Below are positions 54,899 through 64,000 of a DNA stretch of 64,000 bases, one piece after another. The notes under the pieces were generated by a model that made no database searches, was not told the DNA's origin, and saw only the letters and a list, made by a program, of their open reading frames with translations. This stretch comes from Mesorhabditis belari (lineage: Eukaryota; Nematoda; Chromadorea; Rhabditida; Rhabditidae): positions 124,001 to 188,000 of the forward strand of contig CAUEEP010000865.1 in the NCBI GenBank assembly GCA_958450365.1, given 5' to 3'. Each line of letters begins with the position of its first letter. Position 1 is the stretch's first letter. Both the position numbers and the translations under genes were made by a program.

Positions 54899-55307
54899 CT
54901 TGGGGGTGGGACAAATGCGACCTTTTTTTGCGCACCTGGACATTTGCGCACCTTTTTTTTGCTGGAAAAGGCCTTAGGAAAGGCCGTAGAGCTTCAAAAA
55001 CGTTTTCATAGAAGGGAATCGTATGCGTAGATTCCGAATTTCGACAAATCAGACCTCGCTGACACGTCAAATTTGGGCTAAAAGGCAAAAACTACGCAAC
55101 TTAACGCTTTTCCGCAGTTTTTGCCTTTTAGCCCAAATTTGACGTGTCAGCGAGGTCTGATTTGTCGAAATTCGGAATCTACGCATACGATTCCCTTACA
55201 TGGAAATATTTTCGAAGCTCTACGGCCTTGCCTAAGGCCTTTTCCAGCAAAAAAAAGGTGCGCAAATGTCCAGCTGCGCCAAAAAAGTCGCATTTGTCCC
55301 ACCCCCA
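54899..55307. mobile_element. ~410-bp palindrome, GGGGGTGGGACAAATGCGAC ends (copy 1)
   Basis: Arms of about 190 bp: GGGGGTGGGACAAATGCGAC, TTTTGCGCACCTGGACATTT, AATCGTATGCGTAGATTCCG and inverse. TTTGATTGAGAAAAATTGA occurs on both flanks (54859, 55309). Short frames in the arms mirror each other and are not genes. Confidence 0.85.
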
Positions 55308-55329
55308 TTTGATTGAGAAAAATTGAGTT

Positions 55330-55690
55330 AACTTAAGTTAAATCAAAATTCTGTGCTTTTAGATTAAAAGTAAAGTTGAATTTTTTACATTGAAAAAGAT
55401 GAAACTCAAAAATTTCAAAGCTCGAAATGAAGTGGTTTCGATTAGAAATCAAATGTGCAACCTTTTTTGATGGAAACTTGAAACATTAACATTTCAAAAA
55501 AGTGACTTTTCTTCAAATCATCTCTTTAATTATCTCTTAATAAAAGTGAGGCGAAAGGGCTTTTTAAAAACATAACACATTGTCACACATGGATCCGTAT
55601 TATGAAATCTCTTCCAAAGGAGTTCCCTCGTTTTCACCCAATAACCAGAAGAGAGATTTGAACAGAACAGACACACAAATTCAATTCGGG
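55330..55690. repeat. Segmental duplicate of 60700-61078
   Basis: AATTCTGTGCTTTTAGATTA ... TTCAATT is repeated at 60.7-61.08 kb with scattered changes. The last ~95 bp (GATCCGTATTATGAAATCTC onward) appear identical. Confidence 0.75.
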
Positions 55691-55992
55691 ACACAATCAT
55701 TGCCGAAAAAGCAAAGAGAATCATAATTTTCCCTTTTCCAATATCATTTGGCGTTTCATTTTGAATCTTTTATCGTCAAAAAGCAATAATTTTTAGCATT
55801 TTTCAGAGTAGCTTACGATTTTTCAAGTTTTAAGCATAAAAATCAGCTTTGCGAAAGTTTAGGTTTCAAATTAAGCCTACTCAGACTAAAATTGGCGTTT
55901 TTAAGTATTGCCATTTTGATATCCTGATTTTGCCCTGAGAAAGAAAGGGAAAATTATGATTCTCTTTGCTTTTTCGGCAATGATTGTGTCCA
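55690..55992. mobile_element. ~300-bp element with ~48-bp inverted ends
   Basis: GGACACAATCATTGCCGAAA ... TTTTCCCTTT at the left is inverted at 55945-55992. It sits exactly where the 55330-55690 duplication ends. Confidence 0.7.
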
Positions 55993-56261
55993 GAAAGATA
56001 AAAAGAAAGATAAAAAAATCACAAATCCATTGGTAAGATCAAGATTTTTCGGCAAGTTTGTTTATAAAAAGTGTAGGTTTTGATTTGATTTTAAATTGAA
56101 ATCAAAATTTGGTCAATTTTTGAGCTTATCTCCCTCAAAATAGCTTTCAAAAGAACGATAAATTGATTTCAATTTTGAGAAGAAATTGAAAGGAATTGAA
56201 ATCAATTTCAAAGAAAGAATTGAAAGTTTAGTTTTATAAAACTTTTTGAAATCCTGTTGGT

Positions 56262-56472
56262 CAATAGGAGAGGAGGTTATGGGAGAGGTTAAATGGGAGA
56301 GGTTAAATGGGAGAGGTTAAATGAAGGCGAGGTTAAATGGGAGAGGTTAAATGGGAGAGGTTAAATGGGAGAGGTTAAATGGGAGAGGCTAAATGGGAGA
56401 GGTTAAATGAAGGCGAGGTTAAATGAAGGCGAGGTTAAATGGGAGAGGTTAAATGGGAGAGGTTAAATGAAG
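56262..56472. repeat. 14-bp minisatellite (GGGAGAGGTTAAAT)
   Basis: About fifteen units with GAAGGCGAGGTTAAAT variants. Confidence 0.95.
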
Positions 56473-56964
56473 ACGAAAAAAAAAGCGAGTGACAGCTTTT
56501 AATCCCTTAACAAATGTGAGAGTTTGCCGTTTTCAACTTTTTCTTTTTCTCAACTTTTATCAAATTCGGTTGAAAAGTCGATTTTTGAAATCTAGAAATC
56601 TAAAAATCAAATAGAAATTGCGGAAATGGACATTTAACTTTCAATCTATGATTAAGTTTTTCGTGTTTCAAATCAACTAAGATTAGAATGCAGTTTTCAC
56701 TAGCAATAATGGGTGAAAGTCAAAAACTTTCGAAAGAATTTGATTGAGTTGATTCAACGCAGAATTTTGGTCGCAGAAATCCGAATATGGTCTTTGTTTT
56801 TGGTGAATGGCACGTAAACCAAAGGAATCTAGCCTTTATTCTTAACTCTAGCTAATCTAACTTTGGCTAGAGTTAAGAGCTAAAGCTTTAATTCTATTTA
56901 CTTTTTATTTCTATTACTTTTATGTCATTTTTTTTTTCGAAAATTCGTCAGATCTTTATGAATT

Positions 56965-57065
56965 TCGAACTTTAAAACGTTTAAAACGTTTGAAACGTTT
57001 AAAAACTTTGAAAATTAGAACTTTGAAACGTTTGAAACGTTTAAAACGTTTGAAACATTTAAAAA
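56965..57065. repeat. AACGTTTGAAACGTTT repeat
   Basis: Short units based on AAAACGTTTGAAACG; low complexity. Confidence 0.75.
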
Positions 57066-57349
57066 GTTCGAAACTTCGAAACAAAAACTTTAAAAGCTTT
57101 TAGAAAAATCTTTAGAAAGAATCTATAGAAAGAATCTTCACCTCTTTTAGAAAAATTTGGTAATTTATTTCAATTTTTCAAACTTTCTACAATATTTTTA
57201 AGGTAAATCTTTAAGACCACCGAGACAATGGAACTTTCATATGCAAAGTTTTATAAAGTTCAAAACTTTAAAGCCAGTTTACTCCCTTACTTTTCCGTGT
57301 CATTGAACAAAAAAAAACGAAGCCCTTATTTGGATCGGAGCGCAAAAAT

Positions 57350-57448
57350 ACTCTGCGTCGAAATTCTCTGCGTCGAATTGTCTGCGTCGAAATTCTCTGC
57401 GTCGAATTGTCTGCGTCGAATTGTCTGCGTCGAATTCTCTGCGTCTAG
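57350..57448. repeat. 14-16 bp minisatellite (TCTGCGTCGAATTG)
   Basis: About seven units, GC-richer than neighbours. Confidence 0.85.
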
Positions 57449-57815
57449 TTTTCATTCGATTCAACATTTCAACGCAATTTGATTTTCCCTCGTTAGTTAG
57501 TTAAAATTTGTATTTGTAATTATAAATTTGTAATTTGTAAATTTGTAATTATAAATTTGAAAACTCACAGAAAATCCTCGATTTTTTTTTAAAGATGTTT
57601 TTGTGAAAAATTGAACTTGAAATCGAGAAAAAGAAAAAAAAAGTGGTTTAAGCGCTTCGTTTTTCATTCGTTTGTGCATCTTGATGACACTTTGACGTTT
57701 ATTGAAAACGAATTGCTTTTTGGATGAAATTTAAACACGTTTTTTCTCTTTTTTAAAGAAATCAAGGGATTTTATAATGGAAAATTTCAAAAATTTCAAT
57801 AAAATAAATAGAATT

Positions 57816-58238
57816 CTTGGGGTTGGGACAAATGCGACCTTTTTTTGCGCACCTGGGCATTTGCGCACCTTTTTTTTGCTGGAAAAGGCAAGGCAAGGCT
57901 TAGGAAAGGTCGTAGAGCTTCAAAAATGTTTCCATACTAGGGAATCGTATGCGTAGATTCCGAATTTCTACAAATCAGACCTCGCTGACACGTTAAATTT
58001 GAGGTAAAAGGCAAAAACTACGCAACTTAACGCTTTTCCGCAGTTTTTGCCGTTTAGCCCAAATTTGACGTGTCAGCGAGGTCTGATTTGTCGAAATTCG
58101 GAATCTACGCATACGATTCCCTTCTATGAAAACATTTTTGAAGCTCTACGACCTTTCCTAAGCTTGCCTTTTTCCAGCAAAAAAAAGGTGCGCAAATGTC
58201 CAGCTGCGCAAAAAAAAAGTCGCATGTGTCCCACCCCC
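57816..58238. mobile_element. ~415-bp palindrome, GGGTTGGGACAAATGCGAC ends (copy 2)
   Basis: Second copy of the 54899 element, flanked by AATTCTT on both sides, a possible target-site duplication. Confidence 0.85.
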
Positions 58239-58474
58239 AAATTCTTTTCTAAAATAAGAAAAATAAAGCTAGAAATCGTAAATTTTAATAAATTTAAACA
58301 TTGAAAAACACTTATTGAAGAAATTATTCTATAAATTATTGATTCCTTTTCAATTCTTTTATTTTAAGTCAGAAAAAAGAGTATTTCGATTCAGAATCTT
58401 AAAAGTCTTTTAAAAAAACGTTTTTAAAGAAGGAAAAGAGTTGAAAAGTAGCTCCAAATCGTTTTGTCGAAAAA

Positions 58475-58621
58475 ATGCCAAAGAAATCGGCCAAATGGGC
58501 GACTTTTTCCGCTTTATTACCCCAACAACAAGTGGTGGAAGAGTCAAAAAAGAAAACCACAATATGCACTCTTTCCCTTTCTTCTTATCCACTTTCAAAA
58601 AGCTTTTTAAAATTTTTATAG
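58475..58621 (+). CDS. Candidate 48-residue ORF
   Basis: ATG in an A-rich context opens MPKKSAKWATFSALLPQQQV then VEESKKKTTIC. The GC content of 58455-58560 is above background, but two other frames are open too. No family. Confidence 0.2.
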   Translation: MPKKSAKWATFSALLPQQQVVEESKKKTTICTLSLSSYPLSKSFLKFL

Positions 58622-58805
58622 ACCAAGTTGTTTCTTGGCGGAAATCGAGGTAAAAAAGCTCTTTCCGGATATTGATTTCGTGAGATTTAGGGGATTTGCG
58701 AGCTCTTTTTTATGTCTCAAAGTTTTCTAAATAAAGGTTTCAGCAAGGAATTATTAAAATTCTTCTTTAATTAGTTTAAACTGAAGGAAAAAAGATATAA
58801 CGTAT

Positions 58806-59003
58806 CCTCTCTAATCTCTAAGTGCACCCTGAGCTTCGTCTAAATTGCTCGAAATCTCGAGAACCACTTATCAGAACCTATCGATGAAAATGTAGCTGAC
58901 GATGAGATCTTGTGGGGGATTAGAGGATTGAGCTTCTGCAAAAGCTTGGAAACCATAAAATAGTCATCAACTCGGCTCGGTGGGGTGCACTACTATTAGA
59001 GAA
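58806..59003. mobile_element. ~200-bp MITE, CTCTCTAAT...GTGCACC ends (copy 2)
   Basis: Diverged left tip (CTCTCTAATCTCTAAGTGCA); right tip GGGTGCACTACTATTAGAGA. Confidence 0.7.
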
Positions 59004-59275
59004 AATGCGGTAGTTGAATTTGCACAATAAACTTTTAAATAACAGCAAAAATTGAAGTGATACAAAGACAGATTTGGATTTGAATACCGTATTTTCTCTA
59101 ATCTAACTTTGGAAAATCTAGGCGCTGAGAAAAAATGTTTTAAAAATGCAATAGCAATGCAGCCACATCAAAAATGACAGTGCTTCCATGGGAACATGAC
59201 CACAGTTTGGTCAATTTAAAAGCAAGTAAACTTGAAACATGAGCTACTGCTCAAATTTGGATATAACTACCGGAT

Positions 59276-59474
59276 TCTCTCTAATAGTAGTGCACCCTGA
59301 GCATCGTCTAAATTCCTCGAAATCTCGAGAACCGCTTATCAGAACCTATCGATGTGGGGTCGGAAAATGTAGCTGACGATGAGATCTTGTGAGAGATTTG
59401 AGTGTTGAGCTTCTGTGAAGACTTTGAAAGCTATAAAATAGTCATCAACTCGGCTCTGCGGGCTATTAGAGAGG
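59276..59474. mobile_element. ~200-bp MITE, CTCTCTAATAGTAGTGCACC ends (copy 3)
   Basis: The left end is intact; the right end is shortened (GGCTCTGCGGGCTATTAGAG), losing GTGCACTACT. Confidence 0.7.
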
Positions 59475-60429
59475 ATACGGTACACCTGAAATCCCTTGAA
59501 AATCCTTTCTTAGACCACCAGTGATCTAACTGTCGTCAATGTGTTAATAAACTTTTGATAAGCATTGTAAATAAAATAAAATAGTTAATAAGCATTGTAT
59601 TTTCACAAAAATGTGAAAATACAATGCTGTAAGCTTAGAGAAGAAGAAGAAGAGAAACTATTAGAGAGAATGTCCATCAAAAGAATGTATTATTCATCTT
59701 TTTAACATTTTATATCCTTTATAGCTGTATTACGATGAGATAAGAGCAGTTTTACTGCAATAAAACTGGAAAAGAAAAGAATTTCTCGAAAAGAATTTAT
59801 AGGTTTCAAAGTATTTGAAATGAAATTCATTGTGGAGTAATGAATGACCTACTGCTGAAAATTTTAAAAAGTGGTTCCATCGAGAAAATTGTGACTTGTA
59901 ATCGTATTTTTCTGCTTCTCTTCTTTTTTTTTTTGCTTTTCGCCGACAAACTCAGAATGCAAATCGAAGACTTTACGTGGTGCCTGCGGCCCGACAAAAT
60001 TCGTTTTGTCGCAAAATTTCCCCAATTTCTTTTCTTTTTTTTTTGCCCTCATGTGACTTTTGGTGGACATTTGAGGGGAAATTACTAGAAAAATTATTGG
60101 AATTTAGCTTTTTTTGGAATTTTTGCATCGTTTTGCAAAGATTAGTCTACAAAAATAAAGTATTAAAGTATCAGTCGCATAAACTCTTTATTTTGAAGCT
60201 TGCTTATTTGATAGTTATTTAATAGAAGAAATAAGGAGTACTCTTAATAGTTTAAGAGTTTAAATAGCATAAAAACCTTTTAGAATATTTGAGTTTCAGA
60301 GTTAGCAAGTCAATTTTAATTGATTTAATGTAAAATGAAAAGTTGTTTGGACCTTTTCAGTGACAGTTTAAGCTTAAAAGCTTTAGCTTTGCTAACGGAA
60401 AAATAGAAATAGCAATTTAAAGGGTTTTT

Positions 60430-61330
60430 TGAAAGCAAAATTCATCATTAATCATTGTGCATCAACCAAATTGATCATTAATCAAAATATCATATCTATC
60501 ATTAATCACTACTAATAGTTTCAGATTTTCTCAAAAACAAAATGCAAAACCAAATCTACAAATAGCATAAAAAGCCTAAACTTCAAGCATAAACTTCAAG
60601 ATTTTGAAGCTTTCGTATAACTCTAGTTATACGAAAGTCTAGACTTTTAAAGTTAATCAAGAAACTTGAAACATTAACATTTCAAAAAAAGTTACTTTTT
60701 CTTCGATTAACTTTAAAATTCTGTGCTTTTAGATTAAAAGTAAAGTTAAATTTTTTACATCGAAAAAGATAAAACTCAAAAATTTCAAAGCTCAAAATAA
60801 AATGGTTGCGGTTACAAATCAAATGTGCAACCTTTTTCGACGAAACTTGAAACATTAATATTTCAAAAAAGTGACTTTTCTTCAAATAATCTCTTTAATT
60901 ATCTCTTAATCAAAATGAGAAGAAAGATTTTTTAAAACATTAAAACAACAAACATTTTTAAAACAAATTGACACATATAGATCCGTATTATGAAATCTCT
61001 TCCAAAGGAGTTCCCTCGTTTTCACCCAATAACCAGAAGAGAGATTTGAACAGAACAGACACACAAATTCAATTCTCTTTTATCAGTCAATTAAATTAAG
61101 AAAGTTTTTTTTAATTTCAAAATAGAAGGGGTTTTGTTCATTAATCATTGTGCATCAACCAAATTGATCATTAATCAAAATATCATATCTATCATTAATC
61201 CCTACTAATAGTTTAATATTTTCTCTAAAACAAAACGCAAAACTAAATCTACAAATAGCGTAAAAACCCTTAAAACTTCAAGATTTTGAAGCTTTCTTAT
61301 AACTCTAGACTTTTTAAAGTTAAACAATTT
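60430..61330. repeat. Tandem and segmental duplications
   Basis: CATTAATCATTGTGCATCAA, then CCAAATTGATCATTAATCAA, occurs at 60448 and 61138. 60700-61078 duplicates 55330-55690. AGTAATAATCAGTAATAATC arrays follow at 61550-61615 and 62075-62130. Confidence 0.7.
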
Positions 61331-61734
61331 CAAAAAAGCAATCTTAAAAATCTATTAAAATATGTAAAACCTACAAATTTTGAATGCTATAAAAGAAAAA
61401 GTTTCAATTTTAAACGAATTTAAACGATTTAGAAGTAATTTTCAAGAAGATTACATAGCAAAGCTTCTCATAGTCACTAAATTACATAAAAACTATCTTT
61501 TTAGTGTTTTTCAAAGTGATCAAAATGATCATAGAGCCGAAAAATTCAGTAATAATTAACCAGTAATCAGCAATAATCAGTAATAATCAGTAATAATTAG
61601 TAATAATTAATTCAATAAGGTTTTTTTTTGTTTGAAATTAAAATGATTCTAAAAGAAATATTGAAGCCAAGTTCAATGCATATTTGGATAAAGTTCTTGA
61701 AAAAGTGATGCTGTTTGAAATTTGACAAGTAACT

Positions 61735-61935
61735 TTTAAGGGAAAGAAGAAGAAAGAAGAGGAAAAGGAGAGGAAAAGGAGAGAGAGGAAAAGGAAAATG
61801 TTCCTTCTACTCCACTCATCGCTCCCTAGGGAGATAGAAAAGAAAGAAAGAAAAGAAAGAAAGAAAAGAAAGAAAGAAAAGAAAAGAAAGAAAAGAAAGA
61901 AAGAAAGAAAAGAAAGAAAAGAAGAAGAAGACAAC
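61735..61935. repeat. Polypurine AAAGAAAG tract
   Basis: AAAGAAAGAAAAGAAAG and GAGGAAAAGGAGAGG runs. The open frame on the minus strand is an artefact of composition. Confidence 0.9.
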
Positions 61936-62224
61936 GATGCGAATGGACAAAATGAGAGATAATGGCCCTAAGTTCGTTTATAACGTCAGTGTTTCAACTT
62001 GTTAACTTGTTATCTTGTTAGTGTTTCAAAGTTATCAATCATAGAGCTGAAAAATTCATTAATAATTAATCAGTAATCAGTAATAATCAGTAATAATCAG
62101 TAATAATTAGTAATAATTAATTAATTAATATTAACGAATCCCGAATTGACCAGACTAACAGTAAGTTGAAACTTGCTTTTTGAAAACTTTTGTGAATGAA
62201 TGAATTTCATAGAAATTGAACCTA

Positions 62225-62468
62225 CACTACTGGACAATGAAATATCATACTTGAAAAACGATCGTCACTTTCGCGCGTCTGTAACTCCCTTGTCTTTGAG
62301 TTTAAACTATTAGTGTTATACATTTTCTGAAAGCTCTTTTCAAGGGCTACACAATGGTAATATTAATATTTAGAAATACGGTAAAGACAAGGGAGTTACA
62401 GACGTAGTTACAGACGCGCAAAAGTGACGATCTTTTTTCAAATATGACCTTTCATTGTCCAGTAGTGT
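62225..62468. mobile_element. ~245-bp MITE, CACTACTGGACAATGAAATA ends (copy 2)
   Basis: Close to the copy at 39477-39722. It cuts the 62131 duplication after GAAATTGAACCTA. Confidence 0.85.
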
Positions 62469-62720
62469 ACCTCATTCGATAGATCTTATGATGAATATTG
62501 ATAACCAGAAAAAATTGGCTGCCTAAAGTAACTCTACAACGAGAAATTGGGCCGACAAAGAGCAAAAATGAACGGTCAGAAGTTGATGATCTTGAATTCA
62601 CAAGGGAATCGTTCAAAGTTAAGGACCGTTTGGGATGAGTGATACCTCATTCGATAGCTCTTATGATGAATATTGATAACCAGAAAAAATTAGCTACCTA
62701 AAGTAACTCTAAAGTAACTC
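62464..62720. repeat. Direct repeat of ~70 bp, 180 bp apart
   Basis: CTCATTCGATAGATCTTATG with ATGAATATTGATAACCAGAA occurs at 62469 and 62646. Between them a 24-codon frame (MNGQKLMILNSQGNRSKL...) is open but unsupported. Confidence 0.65.
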
Positions 62721-62845
62721 TAAAGTAGCTGAAATCGGAATAAACTGAAAAATCAGCCCGAGCATGATGAGAATCTGGATTTTAAAAAGTTCATCATCAT
62801 CATCATTATCATTATTCAAATCGATTACGTCAACCGGTCAGAATC

Positions 62846-62929
62846 GCTCTATTGGCGCAGTCGGTTAGCGCGTGGTACTTATAGTCTTAAGTGATGCCAA
62901 GGCCGCCGGTTCGAGCCCGGCATAGAGCA
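62846..62929 (+). tRNA. tRNA-Ile(UAU) with a 10-base intron
   Basis: The 7-bp acceptor stem GCTCTAT/ATAGAGC is perfect, with A as discriminator. D-arm GCGCAGTCGGTTAGCGC, anticodon stem TGGTA/TGCCA and T-arm CCGGTTCGAGCCCGG all fold. The anticodon TAT follows CT and precedes A37. The intron (about GTCTTAAGTG, 62883-62892) sits one base 3' of the anticodon, the canonical place. Animal tRNA-Ile(UAU) genes usually carry introns. A T-rich stretch just downstream (62932-62948) would stop RNA polymerase III. Internal A and B boxes are intact, so it should be functional. Confidence 0.95.
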
Positions 62930-62931
62930 GA

Positions 62932-62948
62932 ATTTTTTTGTTTTTTTC
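62932..62948 (+). terminator. RNA polymerase III T-tract
   Basis: Two runs of seven T bases directly after the tRNA. Confidence 0.8.
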
Positions 62949-63243
62949 TATTCTTGTTTAAAATGTATAAAAATATAGTAAATGTAATCAGAAAAATGAA
63001 ATAATGAAATAAATGCTTTATTTTCTTTCTTTCATCATACTTATTGCTACAGAAATATATTCTATTAAAGAGATTTTGTGTAGATTGAAATCTTGAAATC
63101 TAGTTATGCACACACTTTGATTTGTATGCTTTTTGATTGTTCCAGAACTTGCCTAGAGTATCTAGAATGATCAGGAATTAGATTGATTGAGTGATTTTTT
63201 TTGAAATTGAACAAAATTTGAGTAAAAGGAATGACTCAAATCA

Positions 63244-64000
63244 GTTTTTATGCTAAAGGATTCGATTTTTCGACTCTAACTCGGCACTCAATTGCCCGAT
63301 TCCCCGCGTTTCTTGTTTATATGAAATTTTAAGTGAATTTTCTATGGTTGATCTCAATTTCTAGTTGAGAAACACAATGGAATGTTTTTTATAGTACTCT
63401 GAAGTTCAGAGGCGTCAATTTCTCGGCAGAATCGTCGTTTTCAGTTTTCAACTCTCAAGAATTCCCCACAAATCAATCAATTCTTTTATTTTTCTTCACT
63501 CATTTCTCAAATTTAGAAATCTATCATAAAATAATGCAAAATAAAAAAGCATTAACTTTATCAGATAGCAAATCTGAATGCCTTGATGTTCCTATAAACT
63601 GTTTCTCTTTGACGAGTTTCTCTATTCAATTTTCAAGAGTTTCAGCTAATCTCAAACCTTTGAAATCATTAAAAATGTGAAAAAATCTAATGTGAAATGC
63701 TTTAAATTATTCAATTTCTCAATAAAAACTAAAAATGAATAAATGTAAAGCGAAAAACTCTTGAAAACATTTGCAAATTCTGTCAAACAACGATTTTGCC
63801 GAGAGGTTGACAGCTTTGAACTTTGAAGTACTATAAAAAACATCCCATTGTGTTTCTTAACTAAAAATTGAGATTGATTGTAGAAATTAACTGAAAGAAA
63901 TTGTAGAAATTAACTAATTAACTATAAACAAGAAACTAGGGGAATCGGATAATTGAGTGCCGAGTTAGAGTCGAAAAATCGAATCCTTTAGCATAAAAAC
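63244..64000. mobile_element. Element with ~75-bp inverted ends, reaching the window edge
   Basis: GTTTTTATGCTAAAGGATTC and GACTCTAACTCGGCACTCAA at the left are inverted at 63922-64000. The core is AT-rich; ORFs are weak. The element may continue past the window. Confidence 0.7.

Noticed and set aside
54894..55312. Frames MPFSPNLTCQRGLICRNSES on both strands
   Set aside because: Mirror images in palindrome arms, also at 58047; not genes.
55530..55724. ORF MILFAFSAMIVSRIEFVCLF with an apparent signal peptide
   Set aside because: The start codon and hydrophobic lead belong to the inverted end of a ~300-bp element; the same lead occurs inverted at 55955.
59840..60222. Open frames with a hydrophobic run at 59.9 kb
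   Set aside because: T-rich tracts explain the hydrophobic run; no consistent splice sites or family motif.
61638..61934. Ser/Phe/Leu-rich 98-codon frame
   Set aside because: Antisense of a polypurine tract.

Overview
The window is eukaryotic, AT-rich and intron-containing. Its genes are broken into short exons by introns with GT...(T)TTCAG borders, and the spaces between exons are packed with DNA transposon remnants. A nematode is the likeliest source. This is inferred from a Ly-6 protein of the ODR-2/HOT style, the intron style, the many mariner/Tc1 relics and MITEs, and a compact tRNA-Ile(UAU) with a 10-base intron. Nothing bacterial is present.

Genes I could assemble by splice phase are mostly on the minus strand. 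(1) A six-exon multi-pass membrane protein (3074-8386), perhaps the second half of a 7TM receptor. (2) A complete ten-exon indoleamine 2,3-dioxygenase (18090-25025), the first enzyme of tryptophan-to-kynurenine breakdown. (3) A complete six-exon, 191-residue GPI-anchored Ly-6/three-finger protein (34782-38321). (4) The last two exons of a membrane protein (27293-27458). (5) A plus-strand cysteine-rich protein represented by its last three exons (28939-30228). (6) Weaker candidates: a secreted basic protein (about 53.4-53.7 kb), a lone terminal exon (44509-44596), a first exon leaving the left edge, and some small ORFs. An intact tRNA-Ile(UAU) lies at 62846-62929.

The rest is mobile or repetitive DNA. 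At 0.9-2.8 kb is a foldback element made of about eleven alternating hairpins. At 9.8-13.06 kb is a nest of palindromes inside palindromes. The palindromic elements there, and two others at 25.9-26.6 and 32.7-33.3 kb, share an end reading ATATGTYGYRGCCG or close to it and sit in TA-rich DNA; I suggest they are one family. There are also 520-bp TA-flanked MITEs (three good copies and several diverged ones), mariner and Tc1 fragments, a 5'-truncated LINE, a tRNA-derived SINE whose tail matches the LINE tail, several further inverted-repeat families, and at least twelve minisatellites of 8-35 bp unit.

The genes do not form a pathway. The only functional links are local: insertions fill the large introns of the membrane-protein and IDO genes, and a partial copy of Ly-6 exon 2 upstream of that gene has been split by a MITE. 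No homology search was possible, so family calls rest on motif recognition and on exons joining in phase.
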